From Thermoplasmata archaeon (GTDB lineage Archaea; Thermoplasmatota; Penumbrarchaeia; Penumbrarchaeales; EX4484-36): a DNA stretch of 5,157 bases. The translations under genes and the position numbers were made by a program. The notes under the pieces are model-generated. The model saw nothing but the letters and a program-made list of their open reading frames with translations. It searched no databases and was not told where the DNA came from. The stretch spans positions 1 to 5,157 of the forward strand of contig JAGHBW010000112.1 of the NCBI GenBank assembly GCA_021160765.1. Reading direction: 5' to 3'. Positions 1-5,157 of this stretch are shown piece by piece. Each line of letters opens with the position of its first letter. The first letter of the stretch is position 1.

Positions 1-6
1 AGAAAT

Positions 7-41
7 AAAAAAAGGAAAAAAGGAGAGATAACCCCTCCTCT
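7..41 (-). terminator. Hairpin plus T-tracts ending the leftward operon
   Basis: Read leftward, positions 41-34 (AGAGGAGG) can pair with 26-19 (TCTCCTTT) around a 7-base loop. This gives an 8-bp stem with two G-U pairs. Runs of six T (21-16) and seven T (13-7) on the leftward strand follow. Archaeal RNA polymerase stops mainly at such T-rich tracts, with or without a hairpin. The element sits about 45 bases past the stop of the small zinc-ribbon gene and is the likely 3' end of the radB transcript. Both hairpin and T-tracts are seen directly; termination itself is inferred. Confidence 0.55.
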
Positions 42-45
42 ATCA

Positions 46-74
46 CAGTTCACGGCTTACGAGAACTGAAGTTC
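46..74. repeat. Nested inverted repeats 3' of the zinc-ribbon gene
   Basis: CAGTTC (46-51) is complementary to GAACTG (63-68). The stem can continue after an A/A mismatch with CG (53-54) against CG (60-61), leaving a 5-base loop. The right arm also belongs to a second palindrome, GAACT-GA-AGTTC (63-74), so two alternative hairpins compete for the same arm. In the leftward transcript this lies between the zinc-ribbon stop and the terminator hairpin. It could be a 3'-UTR structure, a processing site, or chance. I do not recognise it as a known RNA family. Confidence 0.35.
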
Positions 75-84
75 CCCACGCCGC

Positions 85-210
85 CTATCTCTTGTTCACG
101 GTGTACCCACAAACACTGCACTTCCACAATTCAAAAATGTCCTCCCCGCGAGAGAATGGGAGAAGAACCCCCCGCTCGCACTTCGGGCACGGTGGAAATA
201 TATGCGCCAT
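85..210 (-). CDS. Small zinc-ribbon protein, function unknown (41 aa)
   Basis: This is a 41-residue protein made of almost nothing but one zinc ribbon: CPKC at residues 8-11 and CSVC at 31-34, with a 19-residue spacer holding a short hydrophobic beta stretch (GVLLPF, then IFELWK). Such treble-clef or rubredoxin-like knuckles bind one zinc ion and usually contact nucleic acid or protein; no specific function can be read here. Start choice: the frame stays open to an ATG at 279 (64 aa), but the ATG at 210 has a perfect GGAGG seven bases upstream (218-222), and the ribbon begins directly after it. The 279 start has only a weaker GGGAG about 11 bases away, so I prefer 210. The gene lies just downstream of radB and could be its third operon member or have a promoter of its own. 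No conserved family name is assigned. Confidence 0.7.
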   Translation of the reverse strand: MAHIFPPCPKCERGVLLPFSRGEDIFELWKCSVCGYTVNKR

Positions 211-217
211 TATACCG

Positions 218-222
218 CCTCC
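218..222 (-). promoter_or_regulatory. Strong Shine-Dalgarno deciding the zinc-ribbon start
   Basis: GGAGG on the leftward strand stands seven bases before the ATG at 210-208. This is good complementarity and spacing for the archaeal 16S rRNA 3' end. It is the best ribosome-binding site in the window and the main reason for choosing the 41-residue start over the 64-residue one. Confidence 0.55.
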
Positions 223-244
223 GGAAACCTTGATTGTATTTTCT

Positions 245-252
245 GATAAAAA
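245..252 (-). promoter_or_regulatory. Possible internal TATA box for the zinc-ribbon gene
   Basis: TTTTTATC on the leftward strand is centred near 248.5. About 26 bases downstream would place transcription start near 222, just before the GGAGG site, giving a leader of about 12 bases. A second AT-rich candidate, TTTAAATG, lies at 277-284. Either would let the small gene be expressed independently of radB. The match is modest, and A/T stretches arise by chance. Confidence 0.25.
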
Positions 253-300
253 CCTTTCTGAGGAGAGAATAATCTCCATTTAAACCCCATCTCCCTCGGC

Positions 301-1029
301 TCATATCCCTACACCCTCCATCTCCTCCCCAACCTCCTCCTCCATCTCCTTCACATCCTCCACCCCCCGGGGTGTCAGACGAAATAGGGTTGATCTGTCT
401 GTGGGCATTGATCTGTGTTTCACCAGTGTGGCCTTTCTCAGGCCCCCATCTCCAGCCTTCTCCAGCTTCAGAATAGCCTTTGCATTGTGTGAAAGGGCAT
501 GGCCTCCTATTGGGAGAACATCCCCACCGTCCCTGTGTGAATAGACCTGGGTTGTTATCAGGATCGGAATGTCCCTCTGCCTCGCTAATTTAAGCAACTC
601 AAGTGTCATCTTGGCGAGAAGGTGCCTGCCCCTCTCATCCCTCCCCTGACCCAGGTTCATCCGATAGAAAACAGTGGCAGAGTCAAGCACAACAAGCCCA
701 ACACCCACCTCCGCCTCAGCTATCTTTATGGCCCTCTCCACCGCCCTCTCCTGCTCCCGTAAAGAATATGGCTCAAAAAATAGTATCTTTTTAAGGACCT
801 CCTGGAAGTCCCCCTCCCCTGAACACATCTGCTCCAGCCTCTCCAGCGAGACCCCCTCAGTGTCTATATATATTACCTTCTGACCTTCCCTGGCCACGTT
901 TCTGGCCAACTGAAGGCATATGTTGGTCTTCCCTGTTCCCCCCTCACCAAAAAGTTCCGTTATTGCCCCACTCTCCACCCCCCCTCCAAGTAGTCTGTCC
1001 AGTGAGGAGCATCCTGTTGGCACCCTCAT
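301..1029 (-). CDS. radB: DNA repair and recombination protein RadB
   Basis: This is a 242-residue RecA/RadA-superfamily ATPase with no N-terminal helix-hairpin-helix domain, the hallmark of euryarchaeal RadB. It opens with a core of the form PTGCSSLDRLLGGG (residues 4-17). The Walker A motif GEGGTGKT is at 28-35 and Walker B LVVLD at 112-116. An ITTQV strand lies at 158-162, followed by the L2-like GGHALSHNAK segment (175-184). A KHR triad sits at 204-206, a feature linked to DNA binding in RadB. Known role: an accessory factor to the RadA recombinase that binds DNA with weak ATPase activity. The last 18 residues are strongly acidic and look like a tail beyond the core fold. Its ATG overlaps the upstream stop as ATGA, and GGAAGTG lies upstream of the start, so translation is probably coupled to the 299-residue protein. 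Confidence 0.93.
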   Translation of the reverse strand: MRVPTGCSSLDRLLGGGVESGAITELFGEGGTGKTNICLQLARNVAREGQKVIYIDTEGVSLERLEQMCSGEGDFQEVLKKILFFEPYSLREQERAVERAIKIAEAEVGVGLVVLDSATVFYRMNLGQGRDERGRHLLAKMTLELLKLARQRDIPILITTQVYSHRDGGDVLPIGGHALSHNAKAILKLEKAGDGGLRKATLVKHRSMPTDRSTLFRLTPRGVEDVKEMEEEVGEEMEGVGI

Positions 1030-1925
1030 TTCAGCACTTCCTTAACGAACTTTTCCAGCGATACTATATCCCCGGGGGGTGCTGTGAGGCTTCTCAAACC
1101 CCGTCCCACGGTCAACCCATCTGCAAGTAGCACTACATAAGAGTTTCTCCTTCTTTTGAGTATTCTCTTCATAAGTCTCTCTCCCTCCCCCCTCTCCTTC
1201 TCAAGAAGTACAATCTCAACACCGCCCCTCCTCATAGTGTATATCCCCTCTGAGGGGCGGGAGAGGTTTGGGTCCAGCATGAATCCATAGGACTGAAGAA
1301 CCTCCTGGGGATCTCCGTAAACCACCTCCTCTGCCTCCCCTTCCACCTCTTCAAACACCACCTCTTCCTCCGCCCGATACCTCATTACAAACTCCATGAA
1401 TTCCCCTCTCCTCATCTTCTTGAAAAGGTCCTGGGTCACAACATAATAGATCTCCACATCGTCGCTGGGGAGAAGGTTTTCTGGAACCTTGATAAGCCCT
1501 CTTTCTACATCCTTCCAGAAGCCCGGAATAATAATTCCACACCTCTTCCTCTGAAGGGGATCTGTCTCAACGGTGAAGATGTACTTCTCCCAAGGCGGTA
1601 TTCCAGCAGCGCGAAGCTCATCCGCAACCTCCCGGTCCCTTTCTAAAGCCCTTTCAATAGCGCTTCGTAAACCCTCTATCTTTGCTGACATAACCTCGTA
1701 ATCTGATATGATCACAACCGTCTGGAGACCCTCAACCTCCTCTACCCCCATCCTCTCGGACAAATCCTCCAGGACTGAGACAACATCAACGCTTTCCCCC
1801 GGCACCCGCACAATAAGTGCGCCTCTATCCTCAGCCCTCCTCCATTGACCCTCTTCCACTGAGACCTTGAAGCGGAAAAGCTCTTCCTCTGTGAAGGGAA
1901 CCTCACCTAATACATTCATAGGCAT
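1026..1925 (-). CDS. Soluble protein of unknown function, radB operon leader (299 aa)
   Basis: I do not recognise this protein. It has no signal peptide, membrane segment or cysteine cluster (one Cys, residue 129), so it should be cytoplasmic. Three parts can be seen. Residues 1-75 are mixed and end in a strand TVVIISD (69-75). Residues 76-184 start with a long charged helix (about 78-108) and continue with strands and short helices such as KYIFTVE and CGIIIPGFW. After a very acidic linker (186-204, mostly Glu), residues 208-299 form a separate alpha/beta unit. There, strand VEIVLLE (236-242), a basic helix with KRILKRRR (253-260) and strand YVVLLAD (263-269) alternate. Charge is strongly segregated: acidic linker, basic patch. 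It is the first gene of the leftward operon and overlaps radB by 4 bases, suggesting a stoichiometric or functional partner of RadB. The start at 1925 fits a leaderless mRNA; Met3 is the alternative. Confidence 0.82.
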   Translation of the reverse strand: MPMNVLGEVPFTEEELFRFKVSVEEGQWRRAEDRGALIVRVPGESVDVVSVLEDLSERMGVEEVEGLQTVVIISDYEVMSAKIEGLRSAIERALERDREVADELRAAGIPPWEKYIFTVETDPLQRKRCGIIIPGFWKDVERGLIKVPENLLPSDDVEIYYVVTQDLFKKMRRGEFMEFVMRYRAEEEVVFEEVEGEAEEVVYGDPQEVLQSYGFMLDPNLSRPSEGIYTMRRGGVEIVLLEKERGEGERLMKRILKRRRNSYVVLLADGLTVGRGLRSLTAPPGDIVSLEKFVKEVLK

Positions 1926-1948
1926 GGTTGGTAGATTGAAGGGGTGTC

Positions 1949-1956
1949 TAATAAAA
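1949..1956 (-). promoter_or_regulatory. TATA box for the unknown protein-radB operon (leaderless)
   Basis: TTTTATTA on the leftward strand, preceded by AAA as a possible BRE, is centred near 1952.5. That is about 27 bases upstream of the ATG at 1925. In archaea transcription starts roughly 25-27 bases from the TATA centre, so the mRNA should begin at or within a base or two of the start codon. No Shine-Dalgarno sequence precedes this ATG, in agreement with leaderless translation. Confidence 0.55.
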
Positions 1957-1973
1957 TTTGAGGTGAGTAAATG

Positions 1974-1981
1974 TTAATATA
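1974..1981 (+). promoter_or_regulatory. TATA box for argS (leaderless)
   Basis: TTAATATA is centred near 1977.5, about 26 bases before the argS ATG at 2003, and is preceded by A-rich GTAAATG as a possible BRE. Transcription should start essentially at the ATG. The sequence before the start has no GGAGG-like site, which supports a leaderless mRNA and the choice of Met1 over the ATG at 2021. Confidence 0.6.
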
Positions 1982-2002
1982 CCATCTTCTGATGGGTGTC
2001 TG

Positions 2003-3781
2003 ATGAATACAGGTACCAATATGCACGACCCGTGGGAACCCTTCTTCAATGAGGTGGAGGGGGACGTCAAATCCCTCCTACGAGAACATGGGGTAGAAGG
2101 CACAAGCCTGGAAACACCTCCTCCTGGGATGGGTGATCTCGCTCTCCCATGCTTTCAGATGGCGAAAAAGCTCAGAAAGAGCCCGCAGGCCATCGCAGTG
2201 GAACTGGGAGAGAAGCTTGGGGGGAAGAACTATGCAGTTGAGGTTAAGGGGCCCTACATTAACTTCTCTTACAAAAGAGAGGAGCTTCTGAGGAACACCC
2301 TTTCGGCACTGGAGATGATGGGGGAGGATTATGGCCGCCTGGGGAGGATAGGGAAAAGAGTTATTGTGGAGCACACCTCAGCCAACCCTAACGGACCCTT
2401 TCACGTGGGGAGGGCCAGAAACCCTATCATCGGGGATAGCCTCGTGAGAATCCTCCGCTATGCTGGATGGGACGTGGAGGCGCAATACTGGGTTAACGAT
2501 ATGGGCAAGCAGGTGATGACCCTTGTATGGGGAGTGAAGAACCTCTCTGAGGAAGACTTACCTCCACCGGAGAGGGACAAGGTTGATCACATCTACGTCA
2601 GATACTATCAGGAGGCCTCCAGAAGGCTGGAAGAGGAGGATGTGGAGGAGAGAATAAACCACATGCTAAAGGAATATGAGCAGGCTCTGGAGGACGGCGA
2701 TTTAAAGAGGCATATAAATCACCCCAAGGACAAACCAACACGGGCGGAGGAGGTTAAAGAGATCGTAGAGAAGGTCCTTGGAGGAATGGACTCTTCTCTA
2801 AAAAGGCTGGGAGTCGTTGTAGACAGATACGTCTACGAGAGTCAGGTTGTTGTTGATGGGACACTGAGGGAGGTTATTTCTCGCCTCAGGGAGTCGGAAA
2901 GGTCCCGGGAGGAGGGGGGAGCGTACTATCTGGATTTCTCGGATAAACCAATTCACGGAAAGAGCAAAAGGTTCTTCTTCACAAGGTCTGACGGCTCTGC
3001 CCTCTACACCACAAGGGATCTCGCCTACCATCTCTGGAAACTGAGCAGGTGCGACAGAGCTATAAACATACTGGGTGAGGATCACAAGTTACAATCCTAC
3101 TATCTGCGGGAGGCCCTAAAGGAACTCGGAGTGGAAAAACTTCCAGAGGTCGTATTTTACTCCTTCGTCTCCCTTCCGGAGGGGAAGATGTCCACACGAA
3201 AGGGAAGGGTGGTCTATCTTGATGACCTAATGGATGAAGCGGTAAGAAAGGCCAAAGAGGAGGTTGAGAAGAGGAGGAAAGACCTAAGTGAGAAGGAGAT
3301 GGACGAGATAGCACACATAGTTGGGATAGGTGCTTTGAGGTACAACATTATCAAGGTCCAGCCTGAGAAGAAGATAACCTTCAGGTGGGAGGACGCCCTG
3401 AATTTTGATGGCTTTTCCGCACCCTTTATTCAGTATTCCCATGCAAGGGCCTGTTCCATACTGAGAAAAGCGGGGGAGGCCCCCACACCCACTGTAAAAT
3501 TTGTTGAGAGGTATCAAGAGGAGGCGGAGCTGGAGTTGGTAAAAAGCATATCCCTCCTCCCCCACGCAGTTTATGAGGCGGCAAAGAGCGCAAGACCTCA
3601 CATAATCGCCCAGAGAGCGTATGAGATAGCCAGAAGTTTCAATGAGTTTTACAGGGATTCCCCCGTCCTCCACGCCCCCGGGGAGATAAGGGAGGCGCGC
3701 CTGGCACTTGTGCTCTCTGTGAGGTGGGCCCTATCCTCAGCCCTCAACATGCTTGGGATCGTAGCCCCGGAGAGGATGTAA
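2003..3781 (+). CDS. argS: Arginyl-tRNA synthetase
   Basis: This is a cytoplasmic class I aminoacyl-tRNA synthetase that charges tRNA(Arg) with arginine using ATP. The N-terminal tRNA-contacting domain covers about residues 10-115. The catalytic signature follows: HTSANPNGPFHVGRARN (124-140), with HVGR as the HIGH motif, then NDMGKQ (165-170). GEDHK (358-362) and GKMSTRKG (394-401, the KMSKS counterpart) come later. The helical anticodon-binding domain includes FSAPFIQYSHARACSI (471-486) and HIIAQRAYEIARSFNEFY (533-550). The protein ends in APERM, a typical ArgS C-terminus, so at 592 residues it looks full length and only slightly longer than usual. Met1 is supported by a TATA box about 26 bases upstream; Met7 (2021) is the alternative. 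It is divergent from the radB operon and followed after 42 bases by the aIF2 beta gene. I see no missing catalytic motif. Confidence 0.97.
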   Translation: MNTGTNMHDPWEPFFNEVEGDVKSLLREHGVEGTSLETPPPGMGDLALPCFQMAKKLRKSPQAIAVELGEKLGGKNYAVEVKGPYINFSYKREELLRNTLSALEMMGEDYGRLGRIGKRVIVEHTSANPNGPFHVGRARNPIIGDSLVRILRYAGWDVEAQYWVNDMGKQVMTLVWGVKNLSEEDLPPPERDKVDHIYVRYYQEASRRLEEEDVEERINHMLKEYEQALEDGDLKRHINHPKDKPTRAEEVKEIVEKVLGGMDSSLKRLGVVVDRYVYESQVVVDGTLREVISRLRESERSREEGGAYYLDFSDKPIHGKSKRFFFTRSDGSALYTTRDLAYHLWKLSRCDRAINILGEDHKLQSYYLREALKELGVEKLPEVVFYSFVSLPEGKMSTRKGRVVYLDDLMDEAVRKAKEEVEKRRKDLSEKEMDEIAHIVGIGALRYNIIKVQPEKKITFRWEDALNFDGFSAPFIQYSHARACSILRKAGEAPTPTVKFVERYQEEAELELVKSISLLPHAVYEAAKSARPHIIAQRAYEIARSFNEFYRDSPVLHAPGEIREARLALVLSVRWALSSALNMLGIVAPERM

Positions 3782-3785
3782 GAGG

Positions 3786-3793
3786 TTTATATA
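3786..3793 (+). promoter_or_regulatory. TATA box for the aIF2 beta gene
   Basis: TTTATATA begins five bases after the argS stop and is centred near 3789.5. A start about 26 bases downstream would fall near 3815, giving a leader of only 8-9 bases before the ATG at 3824. The purine-rich GGGAAGGGATT just before the ATG (3810-3820) is at best a partial Shine-Dalgarno site. This implies that aIF2 beta has its own promoter and does not depend solely on argS read-through. Confidence 0.6.
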
Positions 3794-3823
3794 GAAGAGG
3801 AGAATAAGCGGGAAGGGATTAAA

Positions 3824-4516
3824 ATGGCTCAGGCAGAGGAGAATGAAAGCACCCAGGATTTGGAGATGAACCTTGTAGAGGGAGAAGATGTCCTCTACGA
3901 TTATGAAAAACTCCTTCAGAGAGCTTGGGAGAGGATACCGGAGGACGTTGCCAAGGCTACAGAGAGGTTCCAGACGCCCAAGGCAGAGGTGCTTCACGAG
4001 GGAAAGACCACCATCATCAGGAACTTTGTGGACATCGTACAGAGGATAAACCGGATGGACCATATGGAGCAGTTCTACAAATTCATCTTGAAAGAATTGG
4101 GTACCGCAGGTGTGATTGATGGAAGAAGACTCATCCTCAACTCGCTGGTTCCTGAGGATAAAATCAATGAAAAGATAGAGGACTATGTAGAGACCTACGT
4201 CCTCTGTTCGGAGTGCGGCAGACCAGACACTAAACTGGAGAGGGAGGGACGGGTTCTCATGCTGGTCTGCATGGCCTGCGGTGCAAGAAGACCTGTTAAG
4301 GTAAAGAAGAGCCGCACCTCCCAGGAGGATAAGAGCACCGTTAAGGTGGGGGATGTAATGGAGGTCACCATTCAGAGCGTTGGGAGGCAGGGGGACGGAA
4401 TGATAAGAATGGGGAAGTATCTTATGTTCGTCCCCGGGGTTGGAAGGGGTACGAAGGTAAAGGTGAAAATAGAATCCATAAAGGGAAACATCATCATTGC
4501 CAGACCGGTAGAGTAA
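3824..4516 (+). CDS. Translation initiation factor aIF2 subunit beta with C-terminal TRAM domain
   Basis: This is the beta subunit of the archaeal aIF2 heterotrimer, which with the alpha and gamma subunits delivers initiator Met-tRNA to the small ribosomal subunit. Residues 1-22 are an acidic tail, and 23-45 carry the YDYEKLLQRAW helix that packs on the gamma subunit. Residues 55-125 form the aIF2B/aIF5-type alpha-beta domain (TTIIRNF, then FYKFILKELGTAGVIDG). The zinc ribbon uses C128, C131, C149 and C152 (CSEC and CMAC). A basic linker (158-168) leads to a TRAM beta-barrel at about 172-228 (VKVGDVMEVTI, then GDGMIRMGKYLMFVPG, then NIIIARP). Core aIF2 beta is about 135-145 residues, so the TRAM is an appended RNA-binding module, as in several euryarchaeal groups. 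The gene is convergent with the membrane-protein gene. Confidence 0.95.
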   Translation: MAQAEENESTQDLEMNLVEGEDVLYDYEKLLQRAWERIPEDVAKATERFQTPKAEVLHEGKTTIIRNFVDIVQRINRMDHMEQFYKFILKELGTAGVIDGRRLILNSLVPEDKINEKIEDYVETYVLCSECGRPDTKLEREGRVLMLVCMACGARRPVKVKKSRTSQEDKSTVKVGDVMEVTIQSVGRQGDGMIRMGKYLMFVPGVGRGTKVKVKIESIKGNIIIARPVE

Positions 4517-4525
4517 CCGCTCTAC
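4508..4525. terminator. Inverted repeat across the two convergent stop codons
   Basis: GTAGAG (4508-4513) is a perfect complement of CTCTAC (4520-4525), with loop TAACCG and one further possible G-U pair outside. The TAA of aIF2 beta lies in the loop and the TAG of the leftward membrane gene lies in the right arm. Rightward, the stem is followed by TTTATGTATATTCTATAC, AT-rich but with no long T-tract. It may act as a weak bidirectional terminator or protect 3' ends. With a 6-bp stem, chance cannot be excluded. Confidence 0.35.
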
Positions 4526-5157
4526 TTTATGTATATTCTATACACCGTGTCACCCAATATCGCACCTACTATTATAAATGCCCAGCCTAAGAGAAGTGTA
4601 AGCAACAGCCTTTTAAGAAGACCATTGGCTCCAATCTCCCTCTCCACCCTGTTTTCCGGTGTGTAGGCGTTCATTATATACCCATAAATTCCCATAGCCC
4701 CACCCACTAGCATTATAGAGAAGTCCCCTGGGATCACAATCTCTATTAAAAGACCAAAGATCGCTCCAAAGAGGAAGTGCTCCCCCGGCTTTAGCGGGGA
4801 GATCCTGTCGGTCAGGGCGATCCCCAGACCTATGCCAAGAAATACTGGTATTGAAAGGATTAGGTCGTGGGGAAGGCTAGTAGCTTCCCCCTTTAACCCT
4901 CCACCGTTCAGAGTGACCATTGTCTCCTCAAGGATGGAGAGCAATAGAACCACTACCAGGTATGATAAAAAGGGGTGCCTCTGAAGGCGTGGAGAGGGCC
5001 TTACCCTTCTATAGATCAGCGTTGAAATGATGGCAATAAAAATCATAATAAAGGCCGCTAGGACGTCCCCAGGGGCCCTCAGAAGAACTCCCACAGAAAT
5101 GAAAAGTGCAACGTCAAAAAGAAAGAGAGCTGCTATTAGACTGTTCAGTTTCCCCAC
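4522..5157 (-). CDS. Multi-pass membrane protein of unknown function (211 aa visible)
   Basis: This is an integral membrane protein with about seven hydrophobic segments: residues 6-26, 31-49, 63-83, 97-115, 127-144, 146-163 and 182-203. The Arg-rich loop RRVRPSPRLQR (50-60) and the charged loops at 117-126 and 164-183 would all be cytoplasmic if the N-terminus is inside and the C-terminus outside, matching the positive-inside rule. Polar residues in the membrane stand out: E77-E78 in segment 3 (SILEETMV), followed by GGG (85-87), and E139 in segment 5 (FGLLIEIV). These suggest an active or binding site, but I recognise no family and assign no function. The visible frame begins with GTG exactly at the window edge. 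Either that GTG is the start (a Lys then a membrane segment is a natural N-terminus) or the gene continues beyond. Its promoter lies outside the window. Confidence 0.75.
   Translation of the reverse strand: MGKLNSLIAALFLFDVALFISVGVLLRAPGDVLAAFIMIFIAIISTLIYRRVRPSPRLQRHPFLSYLVVVLLLSILEETMVTLNGGGLKGEATSLPHDLILSIPVFLGIGLGIALTDRISPLKPGEHFLFGAIFGLLIEIVIPGDFSIMLVGGAMGIYGYIMNAYTPENRVEREIGANGLLKRLLLTLLLGWAFIIVGAILGDTVYRIYIK

Larger units (their letters stand above)
1942..2007. repeat. Short direct repeat flanking the divergent promoters
   Basis: GGGTGTCT occurs at 1942-1949 and again at 1994-2001. The match extends to 14 bases with two mismatches (1942-1955 against 1994-2007). One copy abuts the leftward TATA box; the other lies between the argS TATA box and start codon and runs into the ATG. 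Both copies therefore fall where a repressor could block transcription in either direction. The repeat is short enough to be coincidence. Confidence 0.35.

Noticed and set aside
44..84. A tRNA or tRNA fragment, suggested by repeated GTTC/GAAC
   Set aside because: No acceptor stem, D-arm or anticodon arm can be drawn; the GTTC copies are explained by the two local inverted repeats.
92..883. Short rightward open frames opposite the zinc-ribbon and radB genes
   Set aside because: They are antisense shadows: Ser/Pro-rich, without domains, initiation signals or promoters, while the opposite strand carries clear conserved motifs.
1026..1300. PD-(D/E)xK nuclease fold in the C-terminal unit of the 299-residue protein
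   Set aside because: The strand-helix-strand order is reminiscent, but I could not place an acidic residue and an ExK motif in the right spacing, so the nuclease idea is unsupported.
2021..3781. argS starting at the second ATG (Met7)
   Set aside because: The TATA box at 1974-1981 is at ideal spacing for the first ATG at 2003, and no Shine-Dalgarno site precedes either ATG.
2078..4063. Several leftward open frames of 84-129 residues across argS and the start of the aIF2 beta gene
   Set aside because: All lie opposite strongly conserved argS or aIF2 beta sequence, have low-complexity composition and no recognisable domain; the largest (3284-3673) covers the ArgS anticodon-binding domain.
1..5157. 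CRISPR array, insertion sequence, toxin-antitoxin or other defence system
   Set aside because: No regularly spaced repeats, transposase or terminal repeats are seen; coding is dense, uniform in base composition and dominated by housekeeping genes.

Overview
The window looks like ordinary chromosome of a euryarchaeon. The evidence is archaeal: a RadB recombinase paralogue (a family known from Euryarchaeota), translation initiation factor aIF2 beta, AT-rich TATA-type promoters at archaeal spacing, and T-tract termination instead of bacterial -35/-10 signals. Arginine is written mostly AGG/AGA and the proteins are rich in Glu, Lys and Arg, which fits a thermophile. The aIF2 beta carries a C-terminal TRAM domain, an arrangement I know from several euryarchaeal groups. 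I cannot name a genus; a methanogen-related or Thermoplasmata-related lineage is possible. I see no mobile element, CRISPR array, rRNA or tRNA.

Layout. Positions 1-1925 read leftward: a 299-residue protein of unknown function, then radB (overlapping it by 4 bases, ATGA), then a very small zinc-ribbon protein, closing with a hairpin and T-tract terminator at the left edge. A 77-base divergent region (1926-2002) separates this operon from argS, which reads rightward. Each direction has a TATA-like box about 26-28 bases from its start codon, so both mRNAs are probably leaderless. After argS comes the aIF2 beta-TRAM gene with its own TATA box directly behind the argS stop. It converges on a leftward gene for a multi-pass membrane protein of unknown function that reaches the right edge. 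Five bases separate the two stop codons, and both lie within a small inverted repeat.

How the genes work together. argS and the aIF2 beta gene are translation functions read in the same direction, probably from separate promoters. The leftward operon joins a DNA-recombination ATPase to an unknown soluble protein and perhaps to the small zinc ribbon. The tight coupling suggests that the unknown protein works with RadB in DNA repair, but that is inference. No defence or biosynthetic system is visible. The points most worth following are the radB-coupled unknown protein, the back-to-back leaderless promoters with a shared short repeat, and the zinc-ribbon miniprotein.
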